A stretch of 64,000 nt of DNA from Saccharomonospora marina XMU15 (GTDB taxonomy: Bacteria > Actinomycetota > Actinomycetes > Mycobacteriales > Pseudonocardiaceae): positions 5,017,234-5,081,233 of the forward strand of contig NZ_CM001439.1 in the NCBI RefSeq assembly GCF_000244955.1, in the 5' to 3' direction. The notes below the pieces were generated by a model. That model saw nothing but the letters and a program-made list of their open reading frames with translations. It had not been told where the DNA came from and made no database searches. Each line of letters opens with the position of its first letter. Position 1 is the stretch's first letter. Position numbers and translations under genes: made by a program. Shown one piece after another: positions 8,073 through 16,194 of the stretch.

Positions 8073-8894
8073 ATGGGATCGCTGGAAGGCAAGGTCGCGT
8101 TCATCACCGGAGCGGCACGAGGACAGGGATACAGCCACGCCGTCAGGCTCGCGGAGGAGGGCGCGGACATCATCGCGGTGGACATCTGTGCCCAGATCGA
8201 CACCGTGCCGTACCCGATGGCGACCCCGGAAGACCTCGCCGGAACGGTGCGTGCCGTGGAAGGCCTCGGCAGGCGAATCGTCGCCAGGGAAGGCGACGTG
8301 CGCGAGCCCAAGTCGATGGAAGATGTCGTCAACCAGGGCGTCTCCGAACTCGGCAGGCTGGACATCGTGCTCGCCAACGCCGGGATCGCTCCACTCACAC
8401 CCCAGGAGAGCGACCCCATCGCCGCGTTCAACGACGTGATCGCGACCAACCTCGCCGGTGTGCGGCACACGGTGCACGCCGCCGTGCCGACACTGCTCGA
8501 ACAGGACGAGGGTGGCTGCATCGTGCTGACCAGCTCCACCCAGGGTCTCTCCGGTCGCGGTGGCAACGGAACCGGCGCGATGGACGGCTACGTGGCAGCC
8601 AAGCACGCCCTGGTCGGGTTGATGCGATCCTGGGCGAACTGGCTCGGCCCTCGCGGTATCCGCGTCAACACCGTGCACCCCACCGGCGTCAACACCCCGA
8701 TGGTCAACAACGACGCGATTCAGCAGTTCCTGGAGCAGTACCCGGATACCGGCGCGGCGCTGGCGAACCTGCTTCCGGTCGAGATGGTGGAGCCAAGCGA
8801 CATCTCCAACGCCATCGCGTGGCTGGTGTCGGACCAGGCCCGCTACGTCACCGGCGTGATGTTGCCCGTCGACGCTGGGTTCTCGGTCAAGTAG
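8073..8894 (+). CDS. Mycofactocin-coupled-type SDR family oxidoreductase
   Basis: A 273-residue short-chain dehydrogenase. The Rossmann motif is [13 protein letters not shown], the NAD-binding Asp is in [10 protein letters not shown], the NAG motif is VLANAGIAP, and the catalytic Tyr/Lys are in [13 protein letters not shown]. The insert after VDIC and the RGQG variant of the glycine motif are typical of the subfamily with non-exchangeable NAD that relies on mycofactocin as electron carrier. ATG 8073 is chosen over TTG 8055 because AAAGGAG lies 5 bp upstream of the ATG. It probably forms an operon with the MftD-like gene. The substrate is probably an alcohol but is unidentified. Confidence 0.8.
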   Translation: MGSLEGKVAFITGAARGQGYSHAVRLAEEGADIIAVDICAQIDTVPYPMATPEDLAGTVRAVEGLGRRIVAREGDVREPKSMEDVVNQGVSELGRLDIVLANAGIAPLTPQESDPIAAFNDVIATNLAGVRHTVHAAVPTLLEQDEGGCIVLTSSTQGLSGRGGNGTGAMDGYVAAKHALVGLMRSWANWLGPRGIRVNTVHPTGVNTPMVNNDAIQQFLEQYPDTGAALANLLPVEMVEPSDISNAIAWLVSDQARYVTGVMLPVDAGFSVK

Positions 8895-9622
8895 CGCCAG
8901 CCGTCGCCGGGATCGCAAGCGGCCCAGAACCGTACGCCCAGCGAAGAGACCCGCACGCTGCGCCGGACGAACCGGGGCCGGGAAAGTCCGCGTTGCGCGT
9001 CGCGCACGGTGTCGTCGGTCAACAGGATCTCGTATTCGGTGCTCAGCGTGGCGTCCTCGGGCCCGAGCAACGCGAGACCGAGCGCGACGATCCTGGTGAC
9101 GTAGGCGGGTACATGATCCGGCAGCGACACCCCCGCGGCCTTGCCGACCGTGGAGGCGTTGCACAGCACCACCCTCGCCGCACCGATTCCGGTCCGCTCG
9201 ACGACGTCGATCACCGGGTACGCCGAGCCGGTGGCCAGCAGCGAAACGACGCGTGCCTCGTCGGGAGCCAGCTGCCGGAGGATGAGTGCGTAGAGCTGCT
9301 CCGTCGCCGCGTCGACGTCCGAAGCGGTGGATCGACGCAGCAGTTCGGCCATGCCCGCGCGCAGCGGATGGGTAGCCCGGGTGCCCGCGGAGGAGGTCGA
9401 ATCGGTGAGCAACGCCTTGGGCGTCGAAATCGCGACGGTGGCCGGATAGGCAGCGGCAGGGTCCAGCCGGTTGCGTAGCTGTTCGATCGCCTTGCGTTCG
9501 AAGGACCGCATCCCTGCCTGAGCGGCGTGCGCACCGGGAAGTCGCCTCCCCAGCGCGGAACCCGCGCGCACCGCCAGGCCTGCGACCCTGCTCGCGCGGC
9601 GCAGCAGAGCTTCGGAGTTCAC
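8843..9622 (-). CDS. Abi-alpha-like protein (DUF4393)
   Basis: A 259-residue protein resembling the Abi-alpha/DUF4393 family. The conserved block is [23 protein letters not shown], followed by a winged-helix-like segment ([10 protein letters not shown] to [29 protein letters not shown], read in pieces). The family name comes from abortive-infection proteins, but its function in actinobacteria is not established. The N-terminal ~100 residues are basic and low-complexity. Its last 52 bp overlap the 3' end of the SDR gene in convergent orientation, an unusually long overlap. Confidence 0.6.
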   Translation of the reverse strand: MNSEALLRRASRVAGLAVRAGSALGRRLPGAHAAQAGMRSFERKAIEQLRNRLDPAAAYPATVAISTPKALLTDSTSSAGTRATHPLRAGMAELLRRSTASDVDAATEQLYALILRQLAPDEARVVSLLATGSAYPVIDVVERTGIGAARVVLCNASTVGKAAGVSLPDHVPAYVTRIVALGLALLGPEDATLSTEYEILLTDDTVRDAQRGLSRPRFVRRSVRVSSLGVRFWAACDPGDGWRYLTENPASTGNITPVT

Positions 9623-9646
9623 TCCTGCGATGCTACTTGGCAGGCC

Positions 9647-9967
9647 TCACCTGTTGGTCCCGTCCTTGTCCTGTTCAAGGAACCCCCAGTTTTCCAGCGC
9701 GTTGCGGATGAAGTCGGCGCCGATCCGGTTCGCCTCGTCGGTGTTGCCCTCGGCGCGCGCCGGACTGTCATCCGGCTGCTCGACCACGCGATCGCGCTCG
9801 GCATGCGGATGTTTCCAGTACTCGCCGCACCCGTTCGGACACGGCATTTCCATGGTTCGCAGGATCCCGGATGGTTGCGGCTGCTGCCAGGCCAGCGTGC
9901 CGGAGCCTTCACACAGCCCACAGTCGCCGCTACTTGGGGACTTGCCCGAGCCCTCCGCAGTTGCCAC
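9647..9967 (-). CDS. Small hypothetical protein with CxxC zinc-ribbon-like motifs
   Basis: A 106-residue protein of unknown function. It has CGLCEGSGT near residue 15 and CPNGC near residue 41, both resembling DnaJ-type zinc-ribbon halves, followed by a charged tail ending FLEQDKDGTNR. GTG 9967 is chosen because GGAAGGA sits 5-6 bp upstream. Longer upstream extensions run through the coding sequence of the preceding gene. Its start lies inside the 3' end of the 36-residue gene at 9930-10040 in another frame, suggesting translational coupling. Confidence 0.6.
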   Translation of the reverse strand: MATAEGSGKSPSSGDCGLCEGSGTLAWQQPQPSGILRTMEMPCPNGCGEYWKHPHAERDRVVEQPDDSPARAEGNTDEANRIGADFIRNALENWGFLEQDKDGTNR

Positions 9968-10040
9968 AAGGATCCTTCCGGTTGGGTGCGAGCCCGGAGC
10001 CGTGGCAGCGCGGGCAGTCGACCATGTCACCGAAGTTCAT
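9930..10040 (-). CDS. Very small CxxC protein (36 residues)
   Basis: A 36-residue ORF from ATG 10040, preceded by a GGGGAAGG RBS. It contains CPRCHGSGLAPN and CGNCGGLG, a complete pair of CxxCxGxG-type knuckles like the DnaJ cysteine-rich domain. This makes it a likely single zinc-ribbon peptide. It overlaps the downstream 106-residue CxxC gene by 38 nt in a different frame. Unknown function; the paired cysteine motifs and good RBS argue that it is real. Confidence 0.55.
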   Translation of the reverse strand: MNFGDMVDCPRCHGSGLAPNRKDPCGNCGGLGQVPK

Positions 10041-10221
10041 CGTGCACCTTCCCCGACACTTACCGAAAGTCAAACCATCCTAAATCGCGGAATCGGGCCA
10101 ATGCTCCATTCGCCGCCGTGGCTGCGCCGTCCGGGGTAGTGGCGGTGGTTCCCCCTGTCCTGAGCAGGTGCGCTTTTCGCCACGGCCGCGAGGTTTCCGC
10201 AAGGCGAAACGCCGCACCGGG

Positions 10222-10845
10222 TCACCGGCCGGGCGTGCCGCCCAGCCACGACTTCGCGGCGGCCAGCCCGTCGACCGTGATCTGGTGGCCGCCGGAGTGC
10301 CAGTGCTCGCTGACCTCGGCCGAGCGTTCCCGGAAGGTCGCGACGAGCCTTTCGGCGGACTCCCTCGGCGCCATTGGATCGTGCCTGCCGTTGAGCAGTA
10401 GCACTCGCGTGCCACTGAGGTCGTGCCGAGGCGGGTCGGGAAGCGGTGACATGGCGGCGAACAACACCAGTTCGGCGAGCGCCGCCGGACGTAGCAGCGC
10501 CACGGCGGCGGCGATGTTCGCCCCGTTGGAGAAGCCTGCGGCGACCAGCCTACGTTCGGCGAGGCCGTACCGCAGCCTGGCGGCGGCGACGAAGTCGGCG
10601 AGTTGCTCCGCGCGGGCAACGACGTCATCGGTGTCGAACACGCCCTCGGAAAGTCGTCTGAACCAGCGTGCCGCGCCGTGTTCCGACACCGGCCCTGCAG
10701 GCGCGAGCATCGGCGCCGACGGCAGGAGTTCCTTGCCGAGCGCGAGGATGTCCTCCGGGGTGCCCCCGGTTCCGTGCAGCAGCAACAGCACCGGGGAGGC
10801 CGGATCGCCCTCGATGTAACGGTGCTCCAGCGACAGGCCGGTCAT
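10222..10845 (-). CDS. MhqD-like alpha/beta hydrolase (carboxylesterase/phospholipase family)
   Basis: A 207-residue alpha/beta hydrolase of the small carboxylesterase family. The oxyanion motif is LLLLHGTGGTPED, the nucleophile Ser106 is in GFSNGAN, the acid is in NGRHDPMAP and the base in HSGGHQIT. Its ATG overlaps the stop of the upstream ring-cleaving dioxygenase (ATGA), so they are translationally coupled. This gene order with a MarR regulator reproduces the mhqO-mhqD arrangement known from Bacillus subtilis quinone resistance. The substrate is inferred from that context only. Confidence 0.8.
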   Translation of the reverse strand: MTGLSLEHRYIEGDPASPVLLLLHGTGGTPEDILALGKELLPSAPMLAPAGPVSEHGAARWFRRLSEGVFDTDDVVARAEQLADFVAAARLRYGLAERRLVAAGFSNGANIAAAVALLRPAALAELVLFAAMSPLPDPPRHDLSGTRVLLLNGRHDPMAPRESAERLVATFRERSAEVSEHWHSGGHQITVDGLAAAKSWLGGTPGR

Positions 10846-11807
10846 GCCAGCACCGGATTGTTCTCCGAGGGCAGCCTCAGCTTCGGCAGTGTGGCTTCGA
10901 GCTGTTGCCGGTCGGGTTCGAGCCACGGCGGCAACTTCAGCGCCCGACCCAGTTCCAGCAGCGGTTCGTCGATCGAGAACCCCGGCTGGTCGGTCGCGAT
11001 CTCCAGCAGGGTGCCGCCCGGCTCGCGGAAGTAGATGGATCGGAAGTACTGCCGGTCCATGATCGAGGTGACGCCGACGCCACGGCTGATCAGTTCTTCG
11101 CGCCACGCCGCCTGCGTGTCCTCGTCCGGAGCGCGCCAGGCCACGTGGTGCACGGTGCCCGCCGCGACAAGGCCACTCGGTGCCTCGGGCGTTACCAGCA
11201 CGTCCACGGTGGCGCCCGGGCCGCCGTCTCCCGCGACGAACCGGAAGCGGTTGCCGTCCTCCGCTGCGAAACCCAGCCCGAGGCCTTCGGTGAGCATGCC
11301 CGCCGTCGCGTCCTCTCTGGACACCGACAGTGTCACCGAATGCAGGCCACGAATCGCGTGCTCCGCAGGAACGAACCGGTTGTCCCACGGGTCACGCGGG
11401 TCGCCCTGCGGGTGCGCCACCAGCGCCAGCTGCAGCCCGTCGGGATCGCGGAAGGTCAGCACGTCCTCGCCCTCACGGTTGCCGACGCGCCCGGTCTCCA
11501 CCCCCGATGCCTCCAGGTGTTGCTTCCACCAACCGATCGAGTTCTGCGGCACGGAGAAGGCTGTGGTGGTGGCCTGTCCCGTGCCGATCCGCCCGCTCGG
11601 CGCGTCCCGCCACGGGAAGAACGTCAACAGCGTTCCCGGCTTGCCCGACTCGTCGCCGTAGTAGAGGTGGTAGGTGCCTGGGTCGTCGAAGTTGACCGTG
11701 GTCTTGACCAATCGCAGCCCGAGGGTGCGCAGGTAGAAGTCGACGTTGCGTTGCGGGTCACCACCGATGGCGGTGACGTGGTGAAGTCCGCTGGTCCTGA
11801 ACGGCAT
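10842..11807 (-). CDS. MhqO-like ring-cleaving dioxygenase (VOC superfamily)
   Basis: A 321-residue two-domain glyoxalase/extradiol dioxygenase. The metal-ligand candidates are His in LHHVTAIGGDP (start of module 1), His in VHHVAWRAPDED (module 2) and Glu in GTLLEIATD. The GIHSVTL-type linker appears as GLHSVTLSVS. MhqO-type enzymes are thought to open quinone- or hydroquinone-derived rings. It is first gene of a two-gene operon and divergent from a MarR regulator, with an 81-bp intergenic region holding palindromes. Confidence 0.85.
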   Translation of the reverse strand: MPFRTSGLHHVTAIGGDPQRNVDFYLRTLGLRLVKTTVNFDDPGTYHLYYGDESGKPGTLLTFFPWRDAPSGRIGTGQATTTAFSVPQNSIGWWKQHLEASGVETGRVGNREGEDVLTFRDPDGLQLALVAHPQGDPRDPWDNRFVPAEHAIRGLHSVTLSVSREDATAGMLTEGLGLGFAAEDGNRFRFVAGDGGPGATVDVLVTPEAPSGLVAAGTVHHVAWRAPDEDTQAAWREELISRGVGVTSIMDRQYFRSIYFREPGGTLLEIATDQPGFSIDEPLLELGRALKLPPWLEPDRQQLEATLPKLRLPSENNPVLA

Positions 11808-11864
11808 GGCTCCTCCTCACCGAGCGGTATACCTCCCACACTAACCGCATAAACTCTTGCCAGA

Positions 11865-11884
11865 AAGATATCTTCACGAAAGAT
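11865..11884. promoter_or_regulatory. Candidate MarR-family operator
   Basis: The region between the divergent dioxygenase and MarR genes contains AAGATATCTT (11865-11874), a perfect 10-bp palindrome. An overlapping inverted repeat ATCTT-CACGA-AAGAT spans 11870-11884. It lies just upstream of the regulator start, consistent with autoregulation and control of both directions. Confidence 0.5.
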
Positions 11885-11888
11885 TGTT

Positions 11889-12356
11889 GTGGGTACACTC
11901 CCTGGCGTGCCGAACGAACCCGACGACGAGGTCGTTGCCTTGTGGGACCTGGTCACCGAGGGCTACCTCGCCACGCGGGAGCGGCTGCTCGGTGAAATCG
12001 CGCGACGGTTCGAACTCGCCCCGGCCTCCTTCGACATCCTGCTTCGGCTGGAACGCGCGCCGCAGCACCGGATGCCGATGACGCGCCTCGCGAAGGAGGC
12101 CGCCCTGTCGAGCGGGGGCTTCACCAAGGTGGCGGATCGCCTCGTCGCGGCGGACCTGATCCGGCGGCTGCCGAACCCGCGGGATCGCCGTGTCACCTAC
12201 GCATGCCTGACCGAGCACGGAGCCGACGTCGCCGCGCAGGCCGCGAAGACCACTGCTGACATCCTGCGCGAAACCCTGCTGGGACCGCTGGGACCACAGG
12301 CAACCGCCGCGCTGGCGGACGCGATGCGCACGCTACGTAAGGTCAACGGCTGCTGA
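11889..12356 (+). CDS. MarR-family transcriptional regulator
   Basis: A 155-residue winged-helix regulator. The recognition region is MTRLAKEAALSSGGFTKVADRLVAA and the wing is RRLPNPRDRRVTYACLTE. Divergent from the MhqO/MhqD-like operon, it is a plausible functional counterpart of MhqR, a repressor sensing quinones or related electrophiles. A single Cys (TYACLTE) is present in the wing region. GTG 11889 is listed; GTG 11907 (VPNEPDDEV) is an equally possible start because neither has a strong RBS. Confidence 0.8.
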   Translation: MGTLPGVPNEPDDEVVALWDLVTEGYLATRERLLGEIARRFELAPASFDILLRLERAPQHRMPMTRLAKEAALSSGGFTKVADRLVAADLIRRLPNPRDRRVTYACLTEHGADVAAQAAKTTADILRETLLGPLGPQATAALADAMRTLRKVNGC

Positions 12357-12368
12357 CCCGCGCGCTCG

Positions 12369-13454
12369 CTAGGCGTCGTAGTCCACGCGCACCCGGTCGC
12401 TGACCGGCCTGGACTGGCAGGTCAGCACGAACCCGGCCGCCACTTCCTCGTCCTCAAGCGCGAAGTTGCGCCGCATGTCGACCTCGCCCTCGACCACTCT
12501 TGCCCTGCAGGTGCCGCACACCCCGCCCTTGCAGGCGAAGGGCAGGTCGGGGCGGGATCGCTGCGCCCCGTCCAGTACGGCCGTTTCCTTGCTGACGGAA
12601 ACGGTGGTCGTGCGCCCGTCGAGTTTCACCGTCACCTCGCTCGTCGCGCCACGCTCCGGCGCGTCGGCGTCGCGCAGCGGCGGGGGTGGTACGTCTTCGA
12701 CGAAGAACAGTTCCTGGTGCACCTTCGACCTGGCGATCCCCAGTTCGCTCAGCACCTCACGGGCGTCGGTCACCATCCCGAACGGGCCGCACAGCCACCA
12801 GTGATCGACCTGCCGGGGATCGGGGACCAGCCTCAGCAACTGGGTGAGCTTGCGCGCGTCGAGCCTGCCGCTGAACAACTCGACCTCGCGCGGCTCCCTG
12901 GAGAGCACGTGGACGAGTTCGAACCGCGCCGGGTAGCGGTCCTTCAGGTCGGCCAGTTCGTCGGCGAACATCACCGTGCTCGCCCGCCGGTTCCCGTAGA
13001 ACAGGGTCACGGTCGTGTCGGGCTCGGCGAGCAAGGCAGCCGCGATCGACAGCACCGGCGTGATCCCCGACCCCGCCGCCACGAACACGTGGTGTGCACC
13101 GGGCGGGCCTGGCGGTGGGGTGAAGGAGCCGGTCGGTGTCGCCACCTCGATGCGGTCGCCCGGCCGCACCTGCCGCACCAACCACGTGGAGAACAACCCT
13201 CCCGGGATCTCCCGCACTCCGACCCTGGGTGGCGCACCCGGGGGTGAACAGATCGAGTACGACCGGCGTTCCTCACGCCCTTCGACCGTGCGCCGCAGTG
13301 TCAGCGACTGCCCTGGCGCGAACTCGTAGGCCTGTGCGAGTTCCGGCGGCACGTCGAACGTCACGGCCACCGCGTCGTCACACAGCCGCACGACGTCGGC
13401 GACGGTCAACTGGTGAAACGCCGTACGAGGCCTGGCAACAGTGGAGACGGTCAC
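12369..13454 (-). CDS. paaE: Phenylacetyl-CoA epoxidase reductase subunit
   Basis: A 361-residue ferredoxin-NADP reductase-type subunit that passes NADPH electrons to the PaaA di-iron centre. The FAD site is RRSYSICSP, and the NAD(P) region is VFVAAGSGITPVLSIAA. The C-terminal plant-type 2Fe-2S loop CKGGVCGTCRAR has its distal Cys in VLTCQSR. The start is GTG 13454, directly after the paaD stop codon. It is the last gene of the paaZ-paaABCDE operon. Length matches the family. Confidence 0.95.
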   Translation of the reverse strand: MTVSTVARPRTAFHQLTVADVVRLCDDAVAVTFDVPPELAQAYEFAPGQSLTLRRTVEGREERRSYSICSPPGAPPRVGVREIPGGLFSTWLVRQVRPGDRIEVATPTGSFTPPPGPPGAHHVFVAAGSGITPVLSIAAALLAEPDTTVTLFYGNRRASTVMFADELADLKDRYPARFELVHVLSREPREVELFSGRLDARKLTQLLRLVPDPRQVDHWWLCGPFGMVTDAREVLSELGIARSKVHQELFFVEDVPPPPLRDADAPERGATSEVTVKLDGRTTTVSVSKETAVLDGAQRSRPDLPFACKGGVCGTCRARVVEGEVDMRRNFALEDEEVAAGFVLTCQSRPVSDRVRVDYDA

Positions 13455-13455
13455 C

Positions 13456-13959
13456 TCAGATCTCCTTGACGTGCTCGAACGGCTCGGCGCAGGCGCGGCA
13501 ACGGTGCAACGCCCTGCACGCCGTGGCGCCGAAGCGCGACACCTCCTCGGTGTCGCCGCTACCACACCGAGGGCAGCGCACCGCTCGGCTCGGTGGCCGA
13601 AGGTTCAGCGGGACCGGCCCGGAAGGTGTTCGCGGCGCGGCCCCCGGCGGCGCGATTCCGGCCTCCGCGAGCCGCCGCCTGCCCCGTTCGCTGATCCAGT
13701 CGGAACTCCAGGCGGGAGTCAGTACGGTGCGGACCTCGACATCAGGATAACCAGCGCGGCGCAGCGCATGCACCAGGTCGTCGCGCATGGTGTCCATGGC
13801 GGGACAGCCGGTGTAGGTGGGGGTGATCGACACGATCACCCTGCCGTCGACCTCCCGTACCTCCCGCAACACGCCGAGGTCGGCCAGTGTCAACATCGGC
13901 AGCTCGGGGTCGGTCACGGTCTCGGCGACCGCCCGCGCGTCTCGAAGCGCCGTCACCAT
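13456..13959 (-). CDS. paaD: Phenylacetate catabolism protein PaaD (DUF59/iron-sulfur carrier-like)
   Basis: A 167-residue protein needed for maturation or activity of the PaaABC(E) epoxidase. The N-terminal MIP18/DUF59 domain has VTDPELPMLTLADLGVL and TYTGCPAMDTM. The C-terminal zinc ribbon is CPRCGSGDTEEVSRFG, then CRALHRCRACAEPF. It overlaps the paaC stop by 7 nt and abuts paaE, consistent with coupled translation. Confidence 0.93.
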   Translation of the reverse strand: MVTALRDARAVAETVTDPELPMLTLADLGVLREVREVDGRVIVSITPTYTGCPAMDTMRDDLVHALRRAGYPDVEVRTVLTPAWSSDWISERGRRRLAEAGIAPPGAAPRTPSGPVPLNLRPPSRAVRCPRCGSGDTEEVSRFGATACRALHRCRACAEPFEHVKEI

Positions 13960-14819
13960 GTCGCCTCCGGGTCTGCTCTTGCGACGCTTTGCAGCTCGGC
14001 GAGCAGGTAGCCCATCGCCTCGCTGTGCACACCGCCGCGGCCGGCTCTGCCTGCCACGCCGGGAACGGCGGCGACGTCGGGCACCTCGAGCGTCGCCTCC
14101 GTCAGCACGGTCGCGACCACGTCGTCGAACTCCTCGCGCACGCTACGCGGGTCGACAGCCACTCCGGCACCGGCGAGCGACAACTCGATCTCGTGCGGGC
14201 TGAACAGTTCCGGTACATACGGCCAGACAGCATGCAACCCAGCCGCCATGCGCTGCCTGGAGTAGTCGGTTCCGTCACCGAGCCGAACCGTCCATTGTGC
14301 TGCGTAGTCGCGATGGTAGGCGAGCTCCTTCACGGCCTTGCCCGCCACTGCGGCGAGCACCTCGTCGCGGGATTCGGTCAGCCGGCTCGCCACGGCGAGC
14401 CGCCACGTGGAAAACACCAGCAGCCTGGAGATCAGTTCGGCGAAGTCACCCCGAGGCAACTCGGCGAGCCGGACGTTGCGGTATTCCCGCTCCTCGCGGA
14501 AGAAAGCGTAGGCGTCCTCCGACCTGTCGCCCGGCCGGGAAAGCAGCAGGCGTGCCTGCCCCAGCAGGTCGAGCGCGATGTTGGCCAGCGCGACCTCGTC
14601 CTCGAGTTCGGGGGCGTAGGTGCACCACTGCTGCACCCGGTGGGAGAAGATGAGCGCGTCGTCACCGAGCATGAGGCAGTATGCCTTCAGCTCGTCCGCG
14701 TCCACCCCTTCCGGCACTGCCTTGTCCACTCCGGACAGTGGGTCGGAGAATCCGGTGCCGAACGCCCACCTGGAGTCGTTGTCGGCGGTTATCGCCTCGT
14801 AGGCGTTGTCGAATGACAT
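13953..14819 (-). CDS. paaC: Phenylacetyl-CoA epoxidase structural subunit PaaC
   Basis: A 288-residue ferritin-like subunit that pairs with PaaA but lacks its full di-iron ligand set. Characteristic segments are LMLGDDALIFSHRVQQWC near residue 48, ALANIALDLLGQARLLLS, and KAVKELAYHRDYAAQWTVRLG. It lies 6 bp downstream of paaB and overlaps paaD by 7 nt. Confidence 0.94.
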   Translation of the reverse strand: MSFDNAYEAITADNDSRWAFGTGFSDPLSGVDKAVPEGVDADELKAYCLMLGDDALIFSHRVQQWCTYAPELEDEVALANIALDLLGQARLLLSRPGDRSEDAYAFFREEREYRNVRLAELPRGDFAELISRLLVFSTWRLAVASRLTESRDEVLAAVAGKAVKELAYHRDYAAQWTVRLGDGTDYSRQRMAAGLHAVWPYVPELFSPHEIELSLAGAGVAVDPRSVREEFDDVVATVLTEATLEVPDVAAVPGVAGRAGRGGVHSEAMGYLLAELQSVARADPEATW

Positions 14820-14825
14820 GGTCGC

Positions 14826-15107
14826 TCACATGTGTGGAACATCGTCGGGAATGTCGTAGAACGTGGGGTGGCGGTACACCTTGTCGCCGCTCGGCGCGAA
14901 GAACGGGTCCTTCTCGTCCGGAGAGGACGCTGTGATGTCGGCGGCCTTCACCACCCAGATGCTGACGCCTTCGTTTCGCCGGGTGTAGAGGTCACGTGCG
15001 TTGCGCAACGCCATCTCACCGTCGGCCGCGCGCAGCGAGCCGACGTGTACGTGGTTGAGCCCCCGCTTTCCTCGCACGAAAACCTCGTACAGCGGCCACT
15101 CGCTCAT
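14826..15107 (-). CDS. paaB: Phenylacetyl-CoA epoxidase subunit PaaB
   Basis: A 93-residue small subunit that bridges PaaAC dimers. The typical sequence is [20 protein letters not shown], followed by [13 protein letters not shown] and ending [14 protein letters not shown] 15107 overlaps the paaA stop (ATGA), which decides the start against a longer upstream in-frame extension. Confidence 0.95.
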   Translation of the reverse strand: MSEWPLYEVFVRGKRGLNHVHVGSLRAADGEMALRNARDLYTRRNEGVSIWVVKAADITASSPDEKDPFFAPSGDKVYRHPTFYDIPDDVPHM

Positions 15108-16057
15108 GCCGCGCTCGCCTCCGCTCGCTTCGCCGCGTGCGCGGCCGCGGCCTCCCTCACCCAGGCACCGTCGGTGTGCGCCGCACGCCGGTGCGCCACT
15201 CGCTGCGCGTTGCACGGCCCGTTGCCGGAGACCACCTGCTTGAACTCCGACCAGTCGATCTCACCGAAGTCGTAGTGCCCACGTTCGGCGTTCCACTTCA
15301 GCTCCGGGTCGGGAAGGCTCACCCCGAGCACCTCCGCCTGCGGAACGGTCATGTCGACAAACCGCTGGCGCAGCTCGTCGTTGGTGTGCCGCTTGATCTT
15401 CCATGCCATCGACTGCTCGGTGTGCGGCGATTCCGCGTCCGGCGGGCCGAACATCATCAACGAAGGCCACCACCAGCGGTCCACCGCGTCCTGCACCATG
15501 TCTCGCTGCCGCGGGGTGCCCCGCATCATCGTCAGCAACAGTTCGAAGCCCTGCCGCTGGTGGAACGACTCCTCCTTGCAGATCCGGATCATCGCCCGCG
15601 CGTACGGACCGTAGGAACTGCGGCACAGCGGCACCTGGTTACAGATCGCGGCACCGTCCACAAGCCAACCGATCACACCCACGTCGGCGAACGTCAGCGT
15701 CGGGTAGTTGAAGATCGAGGAGTACTTCTGCTTGCCGGAAATCAACTTCTCGGTCAGTTCGGCACGGTCGGCACCGAGCGTCTCCGCCGCCGAGTACAGG
15801 TACAACCCGTGTCCGGCCTCGTCCTGCACCTTGGCGAGCAGGATCGCCTTGCGCCGCAACGACGGCGCCCTGGTGATCCAGTTGCCCTCCGGCTGCATAC
15901 CGATGATCTCCGAATGCGCGTGTTGCGCGATCATCCTGATCATCGTCTTGCGGTACTCCTCGGGAAGCCAGTCCCGTGGTTCGATGCGTTGGTCGCGCTC
16001 GATGGTGCGCTGGAAGTGCCGACGCAGGTCGGGTTGGGGCAGCGTCGCGGTGCTCAT
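15104..16057 (-). CDS. paaA: Phenylacetyl-CoA epoxidase catalytic subunit PaaA
   Basis: A 317-residue di-iron monooxygenase subunit that epoxidises the ring of phenylacetyl-CoA. Di-iron ligand helices are visible in [29 protein letters not shown] (ExxH) and [15 protein letters not shown] (ExxH). The start is ATG 16057 with GAAGGAGG upstream. A 125-bp direct-repeat-flanked spacer separates it from paaZ. Confidence 0.96.
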   Translation of the reverse strand: MSTATLPQPDLRRHFQRTIERDQRIEPRDWLPEEYRKTMIRMIAQHAHSEIIGMQPEGNWITRAPSLRRKAILLAKVQDEAGHGLYLYSAAETLGADRAELTEKLISGKQKYSSIFNYPTLTFADVGVIGWLVDGAAICNQVPLCRSSYGPYARAMIRICKEESFHQRQGFELLLTMMRGTPRQRDMVQDAVDRWWWPSLMMFGPPDAESPHTEQSMAWKIKRHTNDELRQRFVDMTVPQAEVLGVSLPDPELKWNAERGHYDFGEIDWSEFKQVVSGNGPCNAQRVAHRRAAHTDGAWVREAAAAHAAKRAEASAA

Positions 16058-16194
16058 CGGGCCTCCTTCTGTGTCTTGCGGGACACCCTCCCCTGCTGCG
16101 GCCCAAAAACCTGCCACAGCGGGGGCCCACCCCGGTCGACCCCAACGAGCGCCGCTTCGCAAGCTCCGCGATCCTCGCTCATCGGGCCTCCTTC
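16052..16194 (-). repeat. 18-bp direct repeats flanking the paaZ-paaA spacer
   Basis: GAAGGAGGCCCGATGAGC occurs identically at 16194-16177 (end of paaZ) and 16069-16052 (RBS and start of paaA), read on the minus strand, 125 bp apart. The simplest reading is that paaZ and paaA once shared this junction directly and a ~107-bp segment was inserted or duplicated with it. The spacer holds a GC-rich hairpin candidate (GCTGTGG with CCGCAGC). Confidence 0.85.
16054..16182 (-). CDS. Possible 42-residue ORF coupled between paaZ and paaA
   Basis: ATG 16182 overlaps the paaZ stop (ATGA) and its TGA (16056-16054) overlaps the paaA ATG. This gives a perfectly coupled 42-codon ORF starting [19 protein letters not shown] and ending in KEAR, like PaaZ. 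It exists because of the 18-bp direct duplication, so it may simply keep ribosomes moving from paaZ to paaA rather than encode a functional peptide. No known family. Confidence 0.3.
   Translation of the reverse strand: MSEDRGACEAALVGVDRGGPPLWQVFGPQQGRVSRKTQKEAR

Noticed and set aside
9647-10030. Longer version of the small CxxC protein starting at 10030
   Set aside because: The extra 21 residues read through the 36-residue gene in another frame, and the strong RBS is placed for GTG 9967.
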